Shown piece after piece: positions 17,567-26,861 of a stretch of 64,000 nt of DNA. The notes under the pieces are model-generated. The model was not told where the DNA came from, made no database searches, and saw nothing but the letters and a program-made list of their open reading frames with translations. Numbering within the stretch: position 1 is the stretch's first letter; each line of letters starts with the position of its first letter. The translations under genes and the position numbers were made by a program. Source of the stretch: CBFGRV01 sp965651265 (lineage in GTDB: Bacteria; Bacteroidota; Rhodothermia; Rhodothermales; VXPQ01); assembly GCA_965651265.1 (NCBI GenBank), contig CBFGRV010000010.1, forward strand, positions 19,025 to 83,024, in the 5' to 3' direction.

Positions 17567-19954
17567 CTAGAGGTTTTCGACTAGGTAGTTGGTCGCCAGC
17601 GTGAACAGGTGGAGTCGCGTGTTGCCCCCCGCAATGCCGTGATCGTGGCCCGGATAGATCATCATGTCGAACTGCTTGTTCGCGCGCTGCAGAGCCTCGA
17701 TCATCTGCACGGCATTCTGAAAATGCACGTTGTCGTCCAGGTCACCGTGTATGATCAGAAGATTTTGATCGTCTCGCAAACGATCTGCGTAGGTGATGGG
17801 CGATCCGCGCCGGTAGCCGTCAGCGTTCTTATGTGGGGTAGACATGTACCGCTCCGTGTAGATGGTATCGTACTGCCTCCAATCCGTCACCGGCGCGACC
17901 GAAATGCCTACTTCGAAGACAGCCGGGCCGTCCCCGCTCAACATCGACATCAGCGTCATGAACCCGCCGTAGCTCCAGCCCCAGATCGCCGTGCGATCCT
18001 CATCCACATACGGCAACTCGCTGAGGTGCCTGGCCGCCGCGATCTGATCTTGTGCCTCGAGCACGCCGAGTTGACGATAGGTGGCCCCCTTGAAGTCCCT
18101 GCTTCGGCCGCCCGTCCCGCGATTGTCGACGCTGGCTACCAGGATTCCGTGCTGCTCCGCGAGATAGGCGTGCCACAGATAGCGGCTTCCCCCCCATGCG
18201 TTCTGCACCGTCTGCGAGCCCGGACCACCATAGACGTACATCAGTAGCGGGTATTCCTGCGCCGGATCGAAATTCGTCGGTTTGATGACGTACGCATTCA
18301 GCATCTCACCATCGGCACCGGGTACCTGCATGAATTCCGGATAGGGCAGATCGTACTCCTCGAGGCGCGCGATGAGGTCTGCGTTGTCCTCGAGCATCTG
18401 AATGAGCGTGCCATCGGCGCGATGAAGTGAGGTCACCAGCGGCGTTCTCGCGTCGGAGTAGCGGTCAATGTAGTAGCGCAGATCGCGCGACATCGAAATG
18501 CTGTGCCAGCCCGAACGGTCCGTAATCTGCACGGGCTCTTGCGGCGAGACGGCATCGTTTCCGGCCGCCGGCCCCGCCTGAGCACCACCACCAACGGCCC
18601 CCTCGACAGCCGGGCGCCCGCGCATAGGACCGTCTGAGGGCCTGTTCGGATCGAACGGCGTCCAGTACAGGTGCCGCTCCATCGGCGAAGCGGCCGTGGC
18701 CGTGAAGTACAGGGCGTTTCGGTCCGTGTCGATGCCGTGGAAGCTCGTCACGTTCCAGCTTCCGTCCGTGAGCCGGCGAACGAACGTGCCGTCGTTCTGG
18801 TGGAGATACAGGTGCCGATAACCGTCCCGCTCACTGAGCCAGACGAAGTGGCGTCCATCCTCCAGAAACGTGACCGTCCCCCCGGACAGGTCCCCGAAGC
18901 TGGTCTCGACGTCGAGCCACGTATCGCTCTGATCTTCGAGGATCACGTCGACACTCATGTCCGACGGATCGCCGTAGAGCATGTCCAGGTCGTTCTGATC
19001 CCGGTTCAAGCGGAACATCCACACATGCGAGCGCCCGTCTATCGGCGGCGTCCATCCGAACTGGGGGATGTATTCCAACGAATCGCCGCCGGCATTCCAC
19101 GTCCCCGTGTCGAAGAAGCGGTTCGTTCCGTCGACGACATCGACGACACCGACGTGAATCTCGCTATTGGCCTCGCCGGCCTTCGGATACCTGAATCGGA
19201 TCTCCTCCGGATACTGGTCGCGCAGATCCGTCATCACGAATTCGCGGGTGTTCGATTCATCGAGCTGGACGTAGGCGATGTATCGCCCATCGGGGCTCCA
19301 CGCCCATCCATCCCGCAATCCGAACTCCTCCTCATAAACCCAATCCGTGGTGCCGTTTATGATGCGACCCTCAGATCCATCGAACGTGAACTGCGTCTCC
19401 TCGCCATCCTCCAGATCGACCATGAAAAGGTTGCGGTCCCGAACGAAGCCAACGCGGCGACCATCGGGGCTAAACTTCGCGAACATCTGAAAGCCCGCCT
19501 CCCGGCTGCTGATTGGCGTCAGCTGCTCCGACTCGATGTCGTAGACGTAGTAAAACCCTTTCGTATTGAGACGCCAGACCCTCTCCGAGTCCGTGTAGAT
19601 CAATACGCGCGAGCCATCCGCACTGTATTCGTAGTCCTCGATGCGAATCAACCGGCCGACGTCCGGCGCCTGCAGCGTCCTGCCGTCGATGAGTCGCTCC
19701 CGATCCCCGGTCTCGAGATTGTATCGAATGAGGTGCGTCGCGCCGGCTGACGGATCGGCCTCCACGTACATGATGACGGGTCCTTCGGCGGCCCATCTCC
19801 CTCCCTGAAATCGCTGTGGATTGAACTCGACGCTAGCGTGAATGGCTTCGAGCGTGAGCTCCCGCGTCGCCGTCTCCTGCGCGGCGGCATCGGCGAGGGT
19901 GACCAACAACAAGAGTCCGGCTAGAGCGGACCGCAGAAAGAGTGGTTTGGGCAT
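17567..19954 (-). CDS. S9 family peptidase (dipeptidyl-peptidase IV type)
   Basis: A 795-residue exported serine peptidase. It has a signal peptide (MPKPLFLRSALAGLLLL), a beta-propeller domain of about 460 residues (DPP IV N-terminal type, with the ESNTREF segment) and an alpha/beta-hydrolase domain. The catalytic triad is visible: Ser in GWSYGGF (about 660), Asp in HGDLDDNVHF (about 738) and His in GHDHGI (about 770). It is expected to cut X-Pro or related dipeptides from peptides in the periplasm. A short Gly/Ala-rich linker lies between the domains. Two other in-frame ATGs lie upstream (19963, 19996); 19954 gives the cleanest signal peptide. Confidence 0.9.
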   Translation of the reverse strand: MPKPLFLRSALAGLLLLVTLADAAAQETATRELTLEAIHASVEFNPQRFQGGRWAAEGPVIMYVEADPSAGATHLIRYNLETGDRERLIDGRTLQAPDVGRLIRIEDYEYSADGSRVLIYTDSERVWRLNTKGFYYVYDIESEQLTPISSREAGFQMFAKFSPDGRRVGFVRDRNLFMVDLEDGEETQFTFDGSEGRIINGTTDWVYEEEFGLRDGWAWSPDGRYIAYVQLDESNTREFVMTDLRDQYPEEIRFRYPKAGEANSEIHVGVVDVVDGTNRFFDTGTWNAGGDSLEYIPQFGWTPPIDGRSHVWMFRLNRDQNDLDMLYGDPSDMSVDVILEDQSDTWLDVETSFGDLSGGTVTFLEDGRHFVWLSERDGYRHLYLHQNDGTFVRRLTDGSWNVTSFHGIDTDRNALYFTATAASPMERHLYWTPFDPNRPSDGPMRGRPAVEGAVGGGAQAGPAAGNDAVSPQEPVQITDRSGWHSISMSRDLRYYIDRYSDARTPLVTSLHRADGTLIQMLEDNADLIARLEEYDLPYPEFMQVPGADGEMLNAYVIKPTNFDPAQEYPLLMYVYGGPGSQTVQNAWGGSRYLWHAYLAEQHGILVASVDNRGTGGRSRDFKGATYRQLGVLEAQDQIAAARHLSELPYVDEDRTAIWGWSYGGFMTLMSMLSGDGPAVFEVGISVAPVTDWRQYDTIYTERYMSTPHKNADGYRRGSPITYADRLRDDQNLLIIHGDLDDNVHFQNAVQMIEALQRANKQFDMMIYPGHDHGIAGGNTRLHLFTLATNYLVENL

Positions 19955-20216
19955 GATGAACATATCGTGGGACGTGGAAATCCGATGCCGCGACACCAGC
20001 CTCTGATGGGCTCAGTTCGAGACTGTAGGCCAGCATACGAAACGGCGCTGATTGTAACGAGGACCGATTCAAAGGTTTCGGTAGGATGGAGTCGCGAACC
20101 GAAGCCGCCAATGGAGAGTTAGCGCCCGCGCTCGCCCCGGGGCTGGATACCGTATAGCGGCGACGAACCCGAGCGAGCAACGCGCACTGCACGATCGTCC
20201 ACGTCTTGATTCATTC

Positions 20217-21347
20217 GTGACGCCTCCCTCCCATCCTGTTGAAAATAACGACCTGGCGTTGACGGTGGCCGAGATCGATCACTCGGCGCTGCTGCAAAAC
20301 CTCGACGTTTTTCGCGCGAAGGGCGCTGAGGTCATGGCCGTCGTGAAGGCAGATGCCTACGGGCACGGCGCCGTGCTCGTGGCGGAAACGCTGCGCGATG
20401 CCGGCATCCGCCATTTCGCCGTCGCCACGTTGCCTGAAGCCATCGAGCTGCGAAAAGCCGGAATCACCGGGCGCATCCTGGTTTTCGCTGCCCCGCTGCC
20501 GGAGCACATCGCGGCATACACCCGGCATGATCTGGATCTGACCATATCCTCCGGCGCCGTTGCCGAGCGGGTCCGTGAGGAGGTGAGTGGTAGCCGGCTC
20601 CGCGTGCACGTCAAGATCGACACAGGCATGGGCCGCATAGGCATCCGACCTGACGAAGCAGAGCGGATCGTACGGGATCTGGATCGCGACCCGAATGTCG
20701 AGATCGCCGGCATATGGACACACTTTGCGAGCGCCGACGAACCCGACCTCGACTTCACCCACCAACAACTCGAACGTTTCCTGGCCGTCGTAGATCGTGT
20801 CGGCACAGCCGCCGAGTCCGTGCACGCCGCGAATAGCCCCGCCGCCCTACGCGTGCCCGAGAGCTACGCCTTCGACAGATCCCTCATCCGCATTGGAATC
20901 GGGCTATACGGATACACAGACCTGAAAGGCCTTGCGCAGGAAGCCGGTTTGCAGCCGGTGATGCGCGTTACGTCTCATGTAACCCACACAAAGTGGGTCG
21001 AACCTGGTACCACCGTTTCCTACGGCCGTCACTGGCATGCATCCAGGCGTACACGCATCGCCACCGTCGGTGCAGGATATGCCGACGGATATCCGCGCAA
21101 TGCATCAGATCGAGCCGCCGTGAACATCGGCGGGCAGCGCCATCCCGTGATCGGCACCGTCTGCATGGACATGTTCATGGTGGATGTCGGGGAACGGACC
21201 GACATAGCCGAAGGAGACGAAGTCATCCTCTTTGGTCCGGAGGGGCCCGACGCATTCGAGTTGGCCACCATCTGCGAAACCATCCCCTATGAAGTGCTTA
21301 CTCGGGTCGCACGTCGAGTGCGGCGTGTTCATCGTTACAAGAAATAG
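20217..21347 (+). CDS. alr: Alanine racemase
   Basis: A 376-residue fold-type III PLP enzyme interconverting L- and D-alanine for the cell wall. The PLP lysine is K44 in AVVKADAYGHGA. The second catalytic residue is Tyr269 in TVSYGRHW. IDTGMGRIGIRPDE and GTVCMDMFMVDVG are also typical. The start is GTG at 20217. It is a monocistronic-looking plus-strand gene, divergent from the S9 peptidase with about 260 bases between the starts. It supplies the substrate for Ddl. Confidence 0.95.
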   Translation: MTPPSHPVENNDLALTVAEIDHSALLQNLDVFRAKGAEVMAVVKADAYGHGAVLVAETLRDAGIRHFAVATLPEAIELRKAGITGRILVFAAPLPEHIAAYTRHDLDLTISSGAVAERVREEVSGSRLRVHVKIDTGMGRIGIRPDEAERIVRDLDRDPNVEIAGIWTHFASADEPDLDFTHQQLERFLAVVDRVGTAAESVHAANSPAALRVPESYAFDRSLIRIGIGLYGYTDLKGLAQEAGLQPVMRVTSHVTHTKWVEPGTTVSYGRHWHASRRTRIATVGAGYADGYPRNASDRAAVNIGGQRHPVIGTVCMDMFMVDVGERTDIAEGDEVILFGPEGPDAFELATICETIPYEVLTRVARRVRRVHRYKK

Positions 21348-21401
21348 GAGAATTGCGTTGGAATGTAACGGTGTTTGCCGCTCTGGGTGCAAAATCAAGC
21401 T

Positions 21402-21429
21402 TTAACTGAATCAGTGACGCAGTTATATT
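21402..21429 (+). promoter_or_regulatory. Possible promoter of the two-component pair
   Basis: TTAACT at 21402-21407 and TATATT at 21424-21429 are separated by 16 bases. The -10 match is good and the -35 match is weak. It lies 50 bases before the ATG at 21480 and favours that start over the in-frame ATG at 21432. Confidence 0.3.
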
Positions 21430-21479
21430 CGATGATCTTCAAACCGAGCAATACCACGTCCGACACAGCAATCGATAAC

Positions 21480-22190
21480 ATGGCCACACCAGCAGATCCG
21501 TCAAGCGTCAAAGTTCTAGTGGTGGATGACGAGGAAGACGTGGTAGAGGTCGTAAGTCACTTCCTCGAGCAAGAGGGATATCAGGTCGACAAGGCTTATG
21601 ACGGGGAGGAAGCCCTTCAAAAGGCGAATCAGGAGACCGACATCATCATCCTCGACATTATGCTTCCGGGTCTGGATGGATACGAGGTCTGCAAGCGGCT
21701 CCGCTCCCGCGTCGAGACCGAATTGATACCCATCATTTTTCTGAGTGCCAAGACCGAGGAGGAAGACCAGGTCAAGGGCTTGATGATGGGCGCGGACGAC
21801 TACCTCACGAAGCCTGTCTCGCCGCAGGTGATCGTGGCGCACGTGAAGGCCGTCCTCCGGCGTGCGGGCCTCGAGGAAAGCAAGACCATTCAGGTGAACA
21901 ACCTGACGATTTACGAAGACGAATACAGGGCCGTGCTGGACGACAAGGATCTGGGTCTCACCCTGACGGAGTTCGAGCTCCTGCGCTATCTGGTGCGCCA
22001 TCCGCGCAAAGCCTTCACGCGCCAGCAGCTTCTCGAAACCATCTGGCAGGATGCCATGATGGTTACCGAGCGGACCGTCGATGCGCACATCAAGAATCTG
22101 CGCGAGAAGCTCGGAGATTTCGCCCGTCACATCCAGACGGTGCGAGGCGTGGGCTACCGATTCGTCGAGGACGCCACGGGCGAGCAGTAG
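21480..22190 (+). CDS. OmpR/PhoB-type response regulator
   Basis: A 236-residue two-domain regulator. The receiver domain has the acidic pocket VVDDEED, phospho-acceptor Asp59 (IIILDIMLPGLDG) and the conserved Lys near 108 (LTKPVS). The C-terminal winged helix carries LTLTEFELLRYL, RTVDAHIKNLREKLG and the terminal RGVGYRF wing. It is a DNA-binding transcription regulator, and the closest named type is PhoB/PhoP. The ATG at 21480 was chosen because it gives the normal length; upstream in-frame starts give unrelated sequence. The partner kinase follows after 54 bases. Confidence 0.93.
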   Translation: MATPADPSSVKVLVVDDEEDVVEVVSHFLEQEGYQVDKAYDGEEALQKANQETDIIILDIMLPGLDGYEVCKRLRSRVETELIPIIFLSAKTEEEDQVKGLMMGADDYLTKPVSPQVIVAHVKAVLRRAGLEESKTIQVNNLTIYEDEYRAVLDDKDLGLTLTEFELLRYLVRHPRKAFTRQQLLETIWQDAMMVTERTVDAHIKNLREKLGDFARHIQTVRGVGYRFVEDATGEQ

Positions 22191-22207
22191 CCGGCGCGTT
22201 CGCCGGC
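22190..22207 (+). other. GC-rich hairpin between the response regulator and the kinase
   Basis: The sequence can form a 7-bp stem (GCCGGCG/CGCCGGC) with a CGTT loop, starting on the last base of the response regulator's stop codon. There is no T-run, so it is not a simple terminator. It could affect mRNA stability or the ratio of the two proteins. Confidence 0.4.
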
Positions 22208-22244
22208 GCTAAAGATGCTTCGGGCGAGGTAGAGCGGATCACTG

Positions 22245-23699
22245 ATGCGCTGGCAAAAGCGACTATACGAATGGATCATCCCGAAGAGGGCTTCGACGCA
22301 AACGTGGATGATTCTCACGTTCGCCCTCTTCGTGGGCCTTGCTGTGCTGGCTGTCGGGATCTACGTGGCTTTCGTCCTGCGCGTCGAGACGCGCGAGGCC
22401 ACGCGGCAGATGCTTCTCGACCAGGCGGAGCGCATCGCCATCCAGATCGAGCACGCCGACGAACCGGCCGAGCGTACCGACGTGGCCCTCGCCATCACCC
22501 GGCTAACGGATCTGCGCATCACGATTGTCCGCGATGGGCGCGTGATTCTGGATGTTCAGGATGAGCGCACCGTCGACGGCGTTTCCGTGCTCGAGCAGCC
22601 GGAGATGCAGATCGCCCCTGGAGAGGTGGGGTACGCGAGCCGCCGAAATGCGGCCGGGCAGCACATCATGTATGTTGCGGTGCATCGCCCGGAGTCCGGG
22701 CTGCTGATCCGTGTCGGGCAGCCCGAGCCCCCGCTCGTTGCCCTGTTGGAGCGGACGCTGGTGGCTTTGATCGCCGGTATGGTGATGGCGCTTCTGCTTG
22801 CGATCCTTGGCAGCTGGGTGGCGGCCCACCAGGTGACTACACCGCTTCAGGCCATACGGAACTCGGCCCGGCGCATTGCGGAGGGCGATTTCGACCAGAA
22901 GATCAAGGTCGATTCGCGCGCCGCCGAGTTTCAGGAGCTGGCGATGAGTCTGAACAGGATGTCGGACAGCTTCCGCCGCCAGATCAGCGAGCTCCAGAGG
23001 CTGACCCAGCTACAGAACGAATTCATCGGCAATGTCGGCCATGAAGTTCGCAATCCCATCTTCGCGGTGAGCGGATACCTGGAAGCGCTCGGTAGCGCGA
23101 CGCTTCAGCCCGAGATGCGTAAACGTTACGCCGAGAAGGGCCTCACCAATCTGCACCGGCTGCAGAACCTGTTCAACGATCTGATCGAAATTGCGCGTCT
23201 CGAATATCGCGAGGATCTGATCAAGCCATCCACCTTCGATCTCCAGGAGCTCCTCGACGAGGTCGCCGACATGCTGCGGCCGAAGGCGACACAGAAGCGC
23301 CTGGCCCTCGAGACTTCGAATCAGCACCTCTTCGTGGAGGCCGATCGAAATCGCATTCGGCAGGTCCTTACCAATCTCATCGACAACGCGATCGCGTATA
23401 CGGATGAGGGCACGATTCGGTGCCGCTTCAGGCGTCGCCTCGACAAGGTTCGTGTGGAGGTCGTCGATACCGGCCGCGGCATACCGGAGGAACACCTCGA
23501 TCGCATCTTCGAGCGATTCTACAGGGTCGACCCGGACCGCTCGCGGCGTAGTGGGGGGACAGGCCTGGGATTGAGCATCGTGCACCAGATTCTGCATGCA
23601 CACGGCGAGCAGATCCACGTCGAGAGCACTGTAGGCCGCGGCACCCGCTTCTGGTTCGAGCTGCCTTATGCCGAGATCGAGGAAACCGAGGTCGTTTGA
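22245..23699 (+). CDS. Membrane sensor histidine kinase (PhoR/BaeS-like)
   Basis: A 484-residue kinase. There are transmembrane helices at about 20-45 and 165-190 with a periplasmic domain of about 120 residues between. A HAMP domain follows at about 190-243, then the dimerisation/phospho-acceptor domain with His266 in NVGHEVRNP. The ATPase domain has the N box (TNLIDNAIAY), G1 (DTGRGIPEEHLD) and G2 (GGTGLGLSIV). It is the partner of the regulator just upstream. The ligand is not predictable from the sensor region. Confidence 0.92.
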   Translation: MRWQKRLYEWIIPKRASTQTWMILTFALFVGLAVLAVGIYVAFVLRVETREATRQMLLDQAERIAIQIEHADEPAERTDVALAITRLTDLRITIVRDGRVILDVQDERTVDGVSVLEQPEMQIAPGEVGYASRRNAAGQHIMYVAVHRPESGLLIRVGQPEPPLVALLERTLVALIAGMVMALLLAILGSWVAAHQVTTPLQAIRNSARRIAEGDFDQKIKVDSRAAEFQELAMSLNRMSDSFRRQISELQRLTQLQNEFIGNVGHEVRNPIFAVSGYLEALGSATLQPEMRKRYAEKGLTNLHRLQNLFNDLIEIARLEYREDLIKPSTFDLQELLDEVADMLRPKATQKRLALETSNQHLFVEADRNRIRQVLTNLIDNAIAYTDEGTIRCRFRRRLDKVRVEVVDTGRGIPEEHLDRIFERFYRVDPDRSRRSGGTGLGLSIVHQILHAHGEQIHVESTVGRGTRFWFELPYAEIEETEVV

Positions 23700-23719
23700 C
23701 AGGCGGCGGCGCGCTCGCG

Positions 23720-23818
23720 TCGTGCGTCTGACTGGCCTCTGCCCTTTTCGTGTCGTGCGACGGACTCGCCTCCGCAGTTGTCATGTCGTGCGTCTGACTC
23801 GCCTCTGCCCTTTTTAGG
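23720..23818. repeat. 33-bp tandem repeat, 3 copies
   Basis: Three consecutive 33-base units begin at 23720, 23753 and 23786. Each starts TCGTGCG and contains GACT(G/C)GCCTC. Copies 1 and 3 are near-identical and copy 2 differs at about ten positions. The array starts 20 bases after the kinase stop codon and fills part of the 274-base gap before the E1 gene. No terminator is evident there. Confidence 0.8.
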
Positions 23819-23973
23819 CGGCCGTGGAGCAAGGAACGTCAGGCATGGCCTGAACATTCAATCGTCGGGGCTTTCGCGAGGGATTGGTCTGCGCCTCGGG
23901 GCTCCTCATCCGCCGTCCGGAACGCGTCCGACGGTAAACCCCGCCGTACTTGCAGAAGACGTGCAACGACTCT

Positions 23974-26274
23974 ATGCCTACCAAGAAAGACAAGAGCCGC
24001 CAGGACGAAGGAAACGGCCAGGAAGCGCTTTCGCTGCGTGATGCCAACGGATCGACCCCCGATTCCAGCGAGATCACAGAGACGGAGCCGGTCGGCGATC
24101 TCGCAGGCGCCGCAGACGGGGCGATTGCGTCCATCATGGACGATTCTGCAGGCCGTGACGGGCGCGAAGAGGTAGGTACATCCGAGATCGACAGCGGCAA
24201 GGACGTCTCAAACGGGTACCCGCGACAGGAAGTCGATTACATCGGGGATTTTGACATCCAGCCGCTCACGCCGGCCGATTTCGACCGGCACACCCTGGAG
24301 CGGGCCTTCCGCACGATGCTACTCTCGCGCCGCCTGGACGAGAAGATGCTCACGCTCCTGAAGCAGGGCAAGGGCTTCTTCCACATCGGCTGCGCGGGCC
24401 ATGAGGCGGCCCAGGCGGCCGTCGGTCTCTACGCGAGGCCCGGACACGACTGGTTCTGCATGTATTACCGCGACCTGTGCATGTCGCTCTCGCTCGGGAT
24501 GACGTCGCGCGAGACCATGCTGGCCCACATGGCCAAGGCGGACGACCCAAACTCGGGCGGCCGGCAGATGTCCGAACATTACGGGATTCGGCGCCTCAAC
24601 ATCATGACGACCTCATCCTCGGTGGGGTCTCAATTCCTGCCCGCCCTTGGTTTCGGCATGGCCGTGAAGCGGCGCGGAGAGGATGCCTTCGTGTACGCCT
24701 CCGGCGGCGAGGGTGCCACGTCCCAGGGCGACTTCCACGAGGCGATGAACTGGGCGACGCGCATCAAGGCACCTGTTCTCTTCTTCATCCAGGATAACAA
24801 GTACGCCATATCGGTCCCCGTCGAAGAGCAGACCGCGGGCGGAACGCCGTACAAGCTGGCCGCCGGCTACGAGGGCCTAAAACGCGCCCGCGTCGACGGC
24901 ACGGATTTCTTTAAGGTGGCCGCGGTGGCCCGGGCCGCCATCGACCACATCCGCAGCGGAGAGGGGCCTGTGTGTCTCGTCGCCGACGTCGTTCGCCTGC
25001 TCCCGCATTCCTCATCCGATAATCACGCGAAATATCGCTCGCCGGAAGACCTCGAAAAGGACCGCCAGATCGATCCCATTGCGCGGATGGAGATGGCCCT
25101 CATCGAGTCGGGCATGTTCTCGCAGGAAGACATAGCTAACCTTCGCAAGGATGTCGCGAAGGAGGTCGACGAGGCGGCCAAATGGGCGGCGAAGCAGGCC
25201 GATCCGGATCCGTCGACTGCGACGACTCACGTCTATTTCGAAGGCGAGCTCGACATCGAATTCGAATCGTCCGAGCCCTCCGGCGAGCCGCAGGTGATGG
25301 TCGATGCTATCAACCAGGCGCTCAAGGAGGAGATGCAGCGCGACGAACGCATCCTGGTCTACGGCGAGGACGTGGCCGGGAAGAAGGGCGGCGTCTTCAC
25401 GGCGACACGAGACCTTACCGATATGTTCGGCGCGGATCGCTGCTTCAATTCGCCGCTCGCGGAGGCTTCGATCGTCGGAACGGCGGTAGGGCTCGCCGCG
25501 GCAGGCTACAAGCCGGTCGTCGAGATCCAGTTCGCCGACTACATCTGGCCGGCGATGCAGCAGATCCGCAACCAGGTGGCGCCCTTCCGCTACCGATCCA
25601 ACAATGCGTGGAGCTGCCCGATGGTGATTCGCGTGCCCTGCGGCGGCTACATCCACGGGGGGCTCTGCCACTCGCAGAACATCGAATCGATCTTCGGCCA
25701 TTTCCCTGGCCTCATGGTCGCCATGCCGTCCACGGCCTCGGATGCGAAGGGGCTCCTCAAGACGGCCATCCGCGGAGAGGATCCGGTGCTGTTCCTCGAG
25801 CACAAAGCGTTGTACCGCATGGCCGCGGCGCGCACGCCGGCCGCCGGCGCTGATTATTATCTCCCATTCGGCGAGGCGCGGATCGTACGGGAAGGGTCGG
25901 ATCTCACGATCGTCGCCTGGGGAATGCTCGTCCACAAAGCGCTCACCGTTGCCAGGCGCCTCGAGCGCGATCAGGATGTCTCCGTCGAGGTGATCGACAT
26001 CCGCACAATGGTGCCGCTCGACACGGAAACGATTCTGGCATCCGTCAAGAAGACGAACCGCGTCCTCGTTGCGTACGAGGATCATGAGTTCACGGGATTC
26101 GGGGCGGAGATCGCCTCACAGATCGCCGACTCCGCGTTTGAGCATCTGGATGCTCCCGTGAAGCGAATCGCGGGCGCGTTTACGTACATCCCTTTTGCCG
26201 ATCCCCTCGAGAAGGCCGTTCTTCCTCAGGATGACGACGTCTACCGGGCCGCGATGGAGGTGCTGGAGTACTAG
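23974..26274 (+). CDS. 2-oxoacid dehydrogenase E1, fused alpha and beta subunits (branched-chain type)
   Basis: A 766-residue fusion of the two E1 subunits of a thiamine-diphosphate 2-oxoacid dehydrogenase. Residues 1-95 are acidic and probably disordered. The alpha part (about 95-410) has GGEGATSQGDFHEA...QDNKYAIS, the ThDP-binding region. The phosphorylation-loop region HSSSDNHAKYRS follows. The beta part (about 430-766) has VYGEDVAGKKGGVF, FNSPLAEASIVG and EIQFADYIWPAMQQ. It resembles 2-oxoisovalerate dehydrogenase more than pyruvate dehydrogenase. It decarboxylates the oxoacid and passes the acyl group to a lipoyl E2, which is not in the window; lipA is. The ATG at 23974 was chosen over a TTG at 23950. 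It ends directly in a tandem repeat. Confidence 0.9.
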   Translation: MPTKKDKSRQDEGNGQEALSLRDANGSTPDSSEITETEPVGDLAGAADGAIASIMDDSAGRDGREEVGTSEIDSGKDVSNGYPRQEVDYIGDFDIQPLTPADFDRHTLERAFRTMLLSRRLDEKMLTLLKQGKGFFHIGCAGHEAAQAAVGLYARPGHDWFCMYYRDLCMSLSLGMTSRETMLAHMAKADDPNSGGRQMSEHYGIRRLNIMTTSSSVGSQFLPALGFGMAVKRRGEDAFVYASGGEGATSQGDFHEAMNWATRIKAPVLFFIQDNKYAISVPVEEQTAGGTPYKLAAGYEGLKRARVDGTDFFKVAAVARAAIDHIRSGEGPVCLVADVVRLLPHSSSDNHAKYRSPEDLEKDRQIDPIARMEMALIESGMFSQEDIANLRKDVAKEVDEAAKWAAKQADPDPSTATTHVYFEGELDIEFESSEPSGEPQVMVDAINQALKEEMQRDERILVYGEDVAGKKGGVFTATRDLTDMFGADRCFNSPLAEASIVGTAVGLAAAGYKPVVEIQFADYIWPAMQQIRNQVAPFRYRSNNAWSCPMVIRVPCGGYIHGGLCHSQNIESIFGHFPGLMVAMPSTASDAKGLLKTAIRGEDPVLFLEHKALYRMAAARTPAAGADYYLPFGEARIVREGSDLTIVAWGMLVHKALTVARRLERDQDVSVEVIDIRTMVPLDTETILASVKKTNRVLVAYEDHEFTGFGAEIASQIADSAFEHLDAPVKRIAGAFTYIPFADPLEKAVLPQDDDVYRAAMEVLEY

Positions 26275-26388
26275 GATTCGTGGCATCGATTGAGGTGCGG
26301 TGCAGGAGAACTAGGATTCGTGGCATCGATTGAGGTGCGGTGCAGGAGAACTAGGATTCGTCATCGATTGAGGTGCGGTGCTGGAGAA
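26271..26388. repeat. 40-bp tandem repeat, 3 copies, starting on the E1 stop codon
   Basis: Two identical 40-base units (26271-26310, 26311-26350) and a 38-base third copy (26351-26388) that lacks two bases. A broken start of a fourth follows (CTAGGAT). The E1 stop codon TAG at 26272-26274 is part of the first unit. The unit's end (GAGGTGCGGTGCAGGAGAACTAG) resembles the last codons of E1, which read GAGGTGCTGGAGTACTAG, so the array looks like a copy of the gene's own tail. Confidence 0.9.
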
Positions 26389-26420
26389 CTAGGATCCCGG
26401 CACTGCTAACAAACTAAGAT

Positions 26421-26485
26421 CCCAGCATCAGTACCCAGCAGCCGTACCCAGCATCCGTACCCAGCATCCGTACCCAGCATCAGTA
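26421..26485. repeat. 13-bp tandem repeat, 5 copies
   Basis: Five consecutive 13-base units of the form CCCAGCATC(C/A)GTA occupy 26421-26485. It is in the same 587-base spacer as the 40-bp and 63-bp-period repeats. Its AGCATC-GTA-CCC pattern is reminiscent of the degenerate heptads before ndk, but the relation is only suggestive. Confidence 0.85.
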
Positions 26486-26544
26486 AACGTGCTAAGTATT
26501 CGGATCCCGGATTTTTGCAAACACTTTTCCGTCTCCTCTTCCAG

Positions 26545-26826
26545 TTTGTTCGTTACAACACCTAAGTCCGCGGATTAATTCGGATTTTTGCCACAGGAAA
26601 GGCATCCTTTGTTTGAACGAATAAATCCGAAGTCCCGGACGATTTGATTGTAGGTCCAAAATCGTGATGTTTGTTATCACAATTAAATCCGAAGTCCCGG
26701 ACAAATGGATTTACCGCTTTACAGCCGGAGATATCCGTTTGAACGATTAAATCCGAAGTCCCGGACGAATCCGATCGAGTCCGAAAAGCGGGGCTTTGTT
26801 ACCACGAATAATCCGAACTCCCGGAC
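26545..26826. repeat. Regularly spaced 33-bp elements with about 63-bp period
   Basis: Four good copies end in ATCCGAA(G/C)TCCCGGAC: 26608-26640, 26670-26702, 26735-26766 and 26795-26826. A degenerate copy starts at 26545, and a further trace is seen around 26499-26516. The elements are 32-33 bases, start with TTTGTT in most copies, and are separated by 28-32 bases of dissimilar sequence. A 4-bp hairpin (TCCG/CGGA) is conserved. A related single copy is at 31260. The copies differ too much from one another for a normal CRISPR array, and no cas gene is present. Confidence 0.8.
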
Positions 26827-26861
26827 AAATCCAGGTCCCCCTTTCCCCCCACACGACAATC

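Noticed and set aside
23428..23857. Minus-strand frames with repeated AEASQTHD-like peptide
   Set aside because: The peptide repeats only reflect the 33-bp DNA repeat and the antisense of the kinase gene.
26608..26826. Calling the 63-bp-period repeats a CRISPR array
   Set aside because: Repeats differ by several bases, there are too few of them, there is a stray copy outside, and no cas gene is visible.
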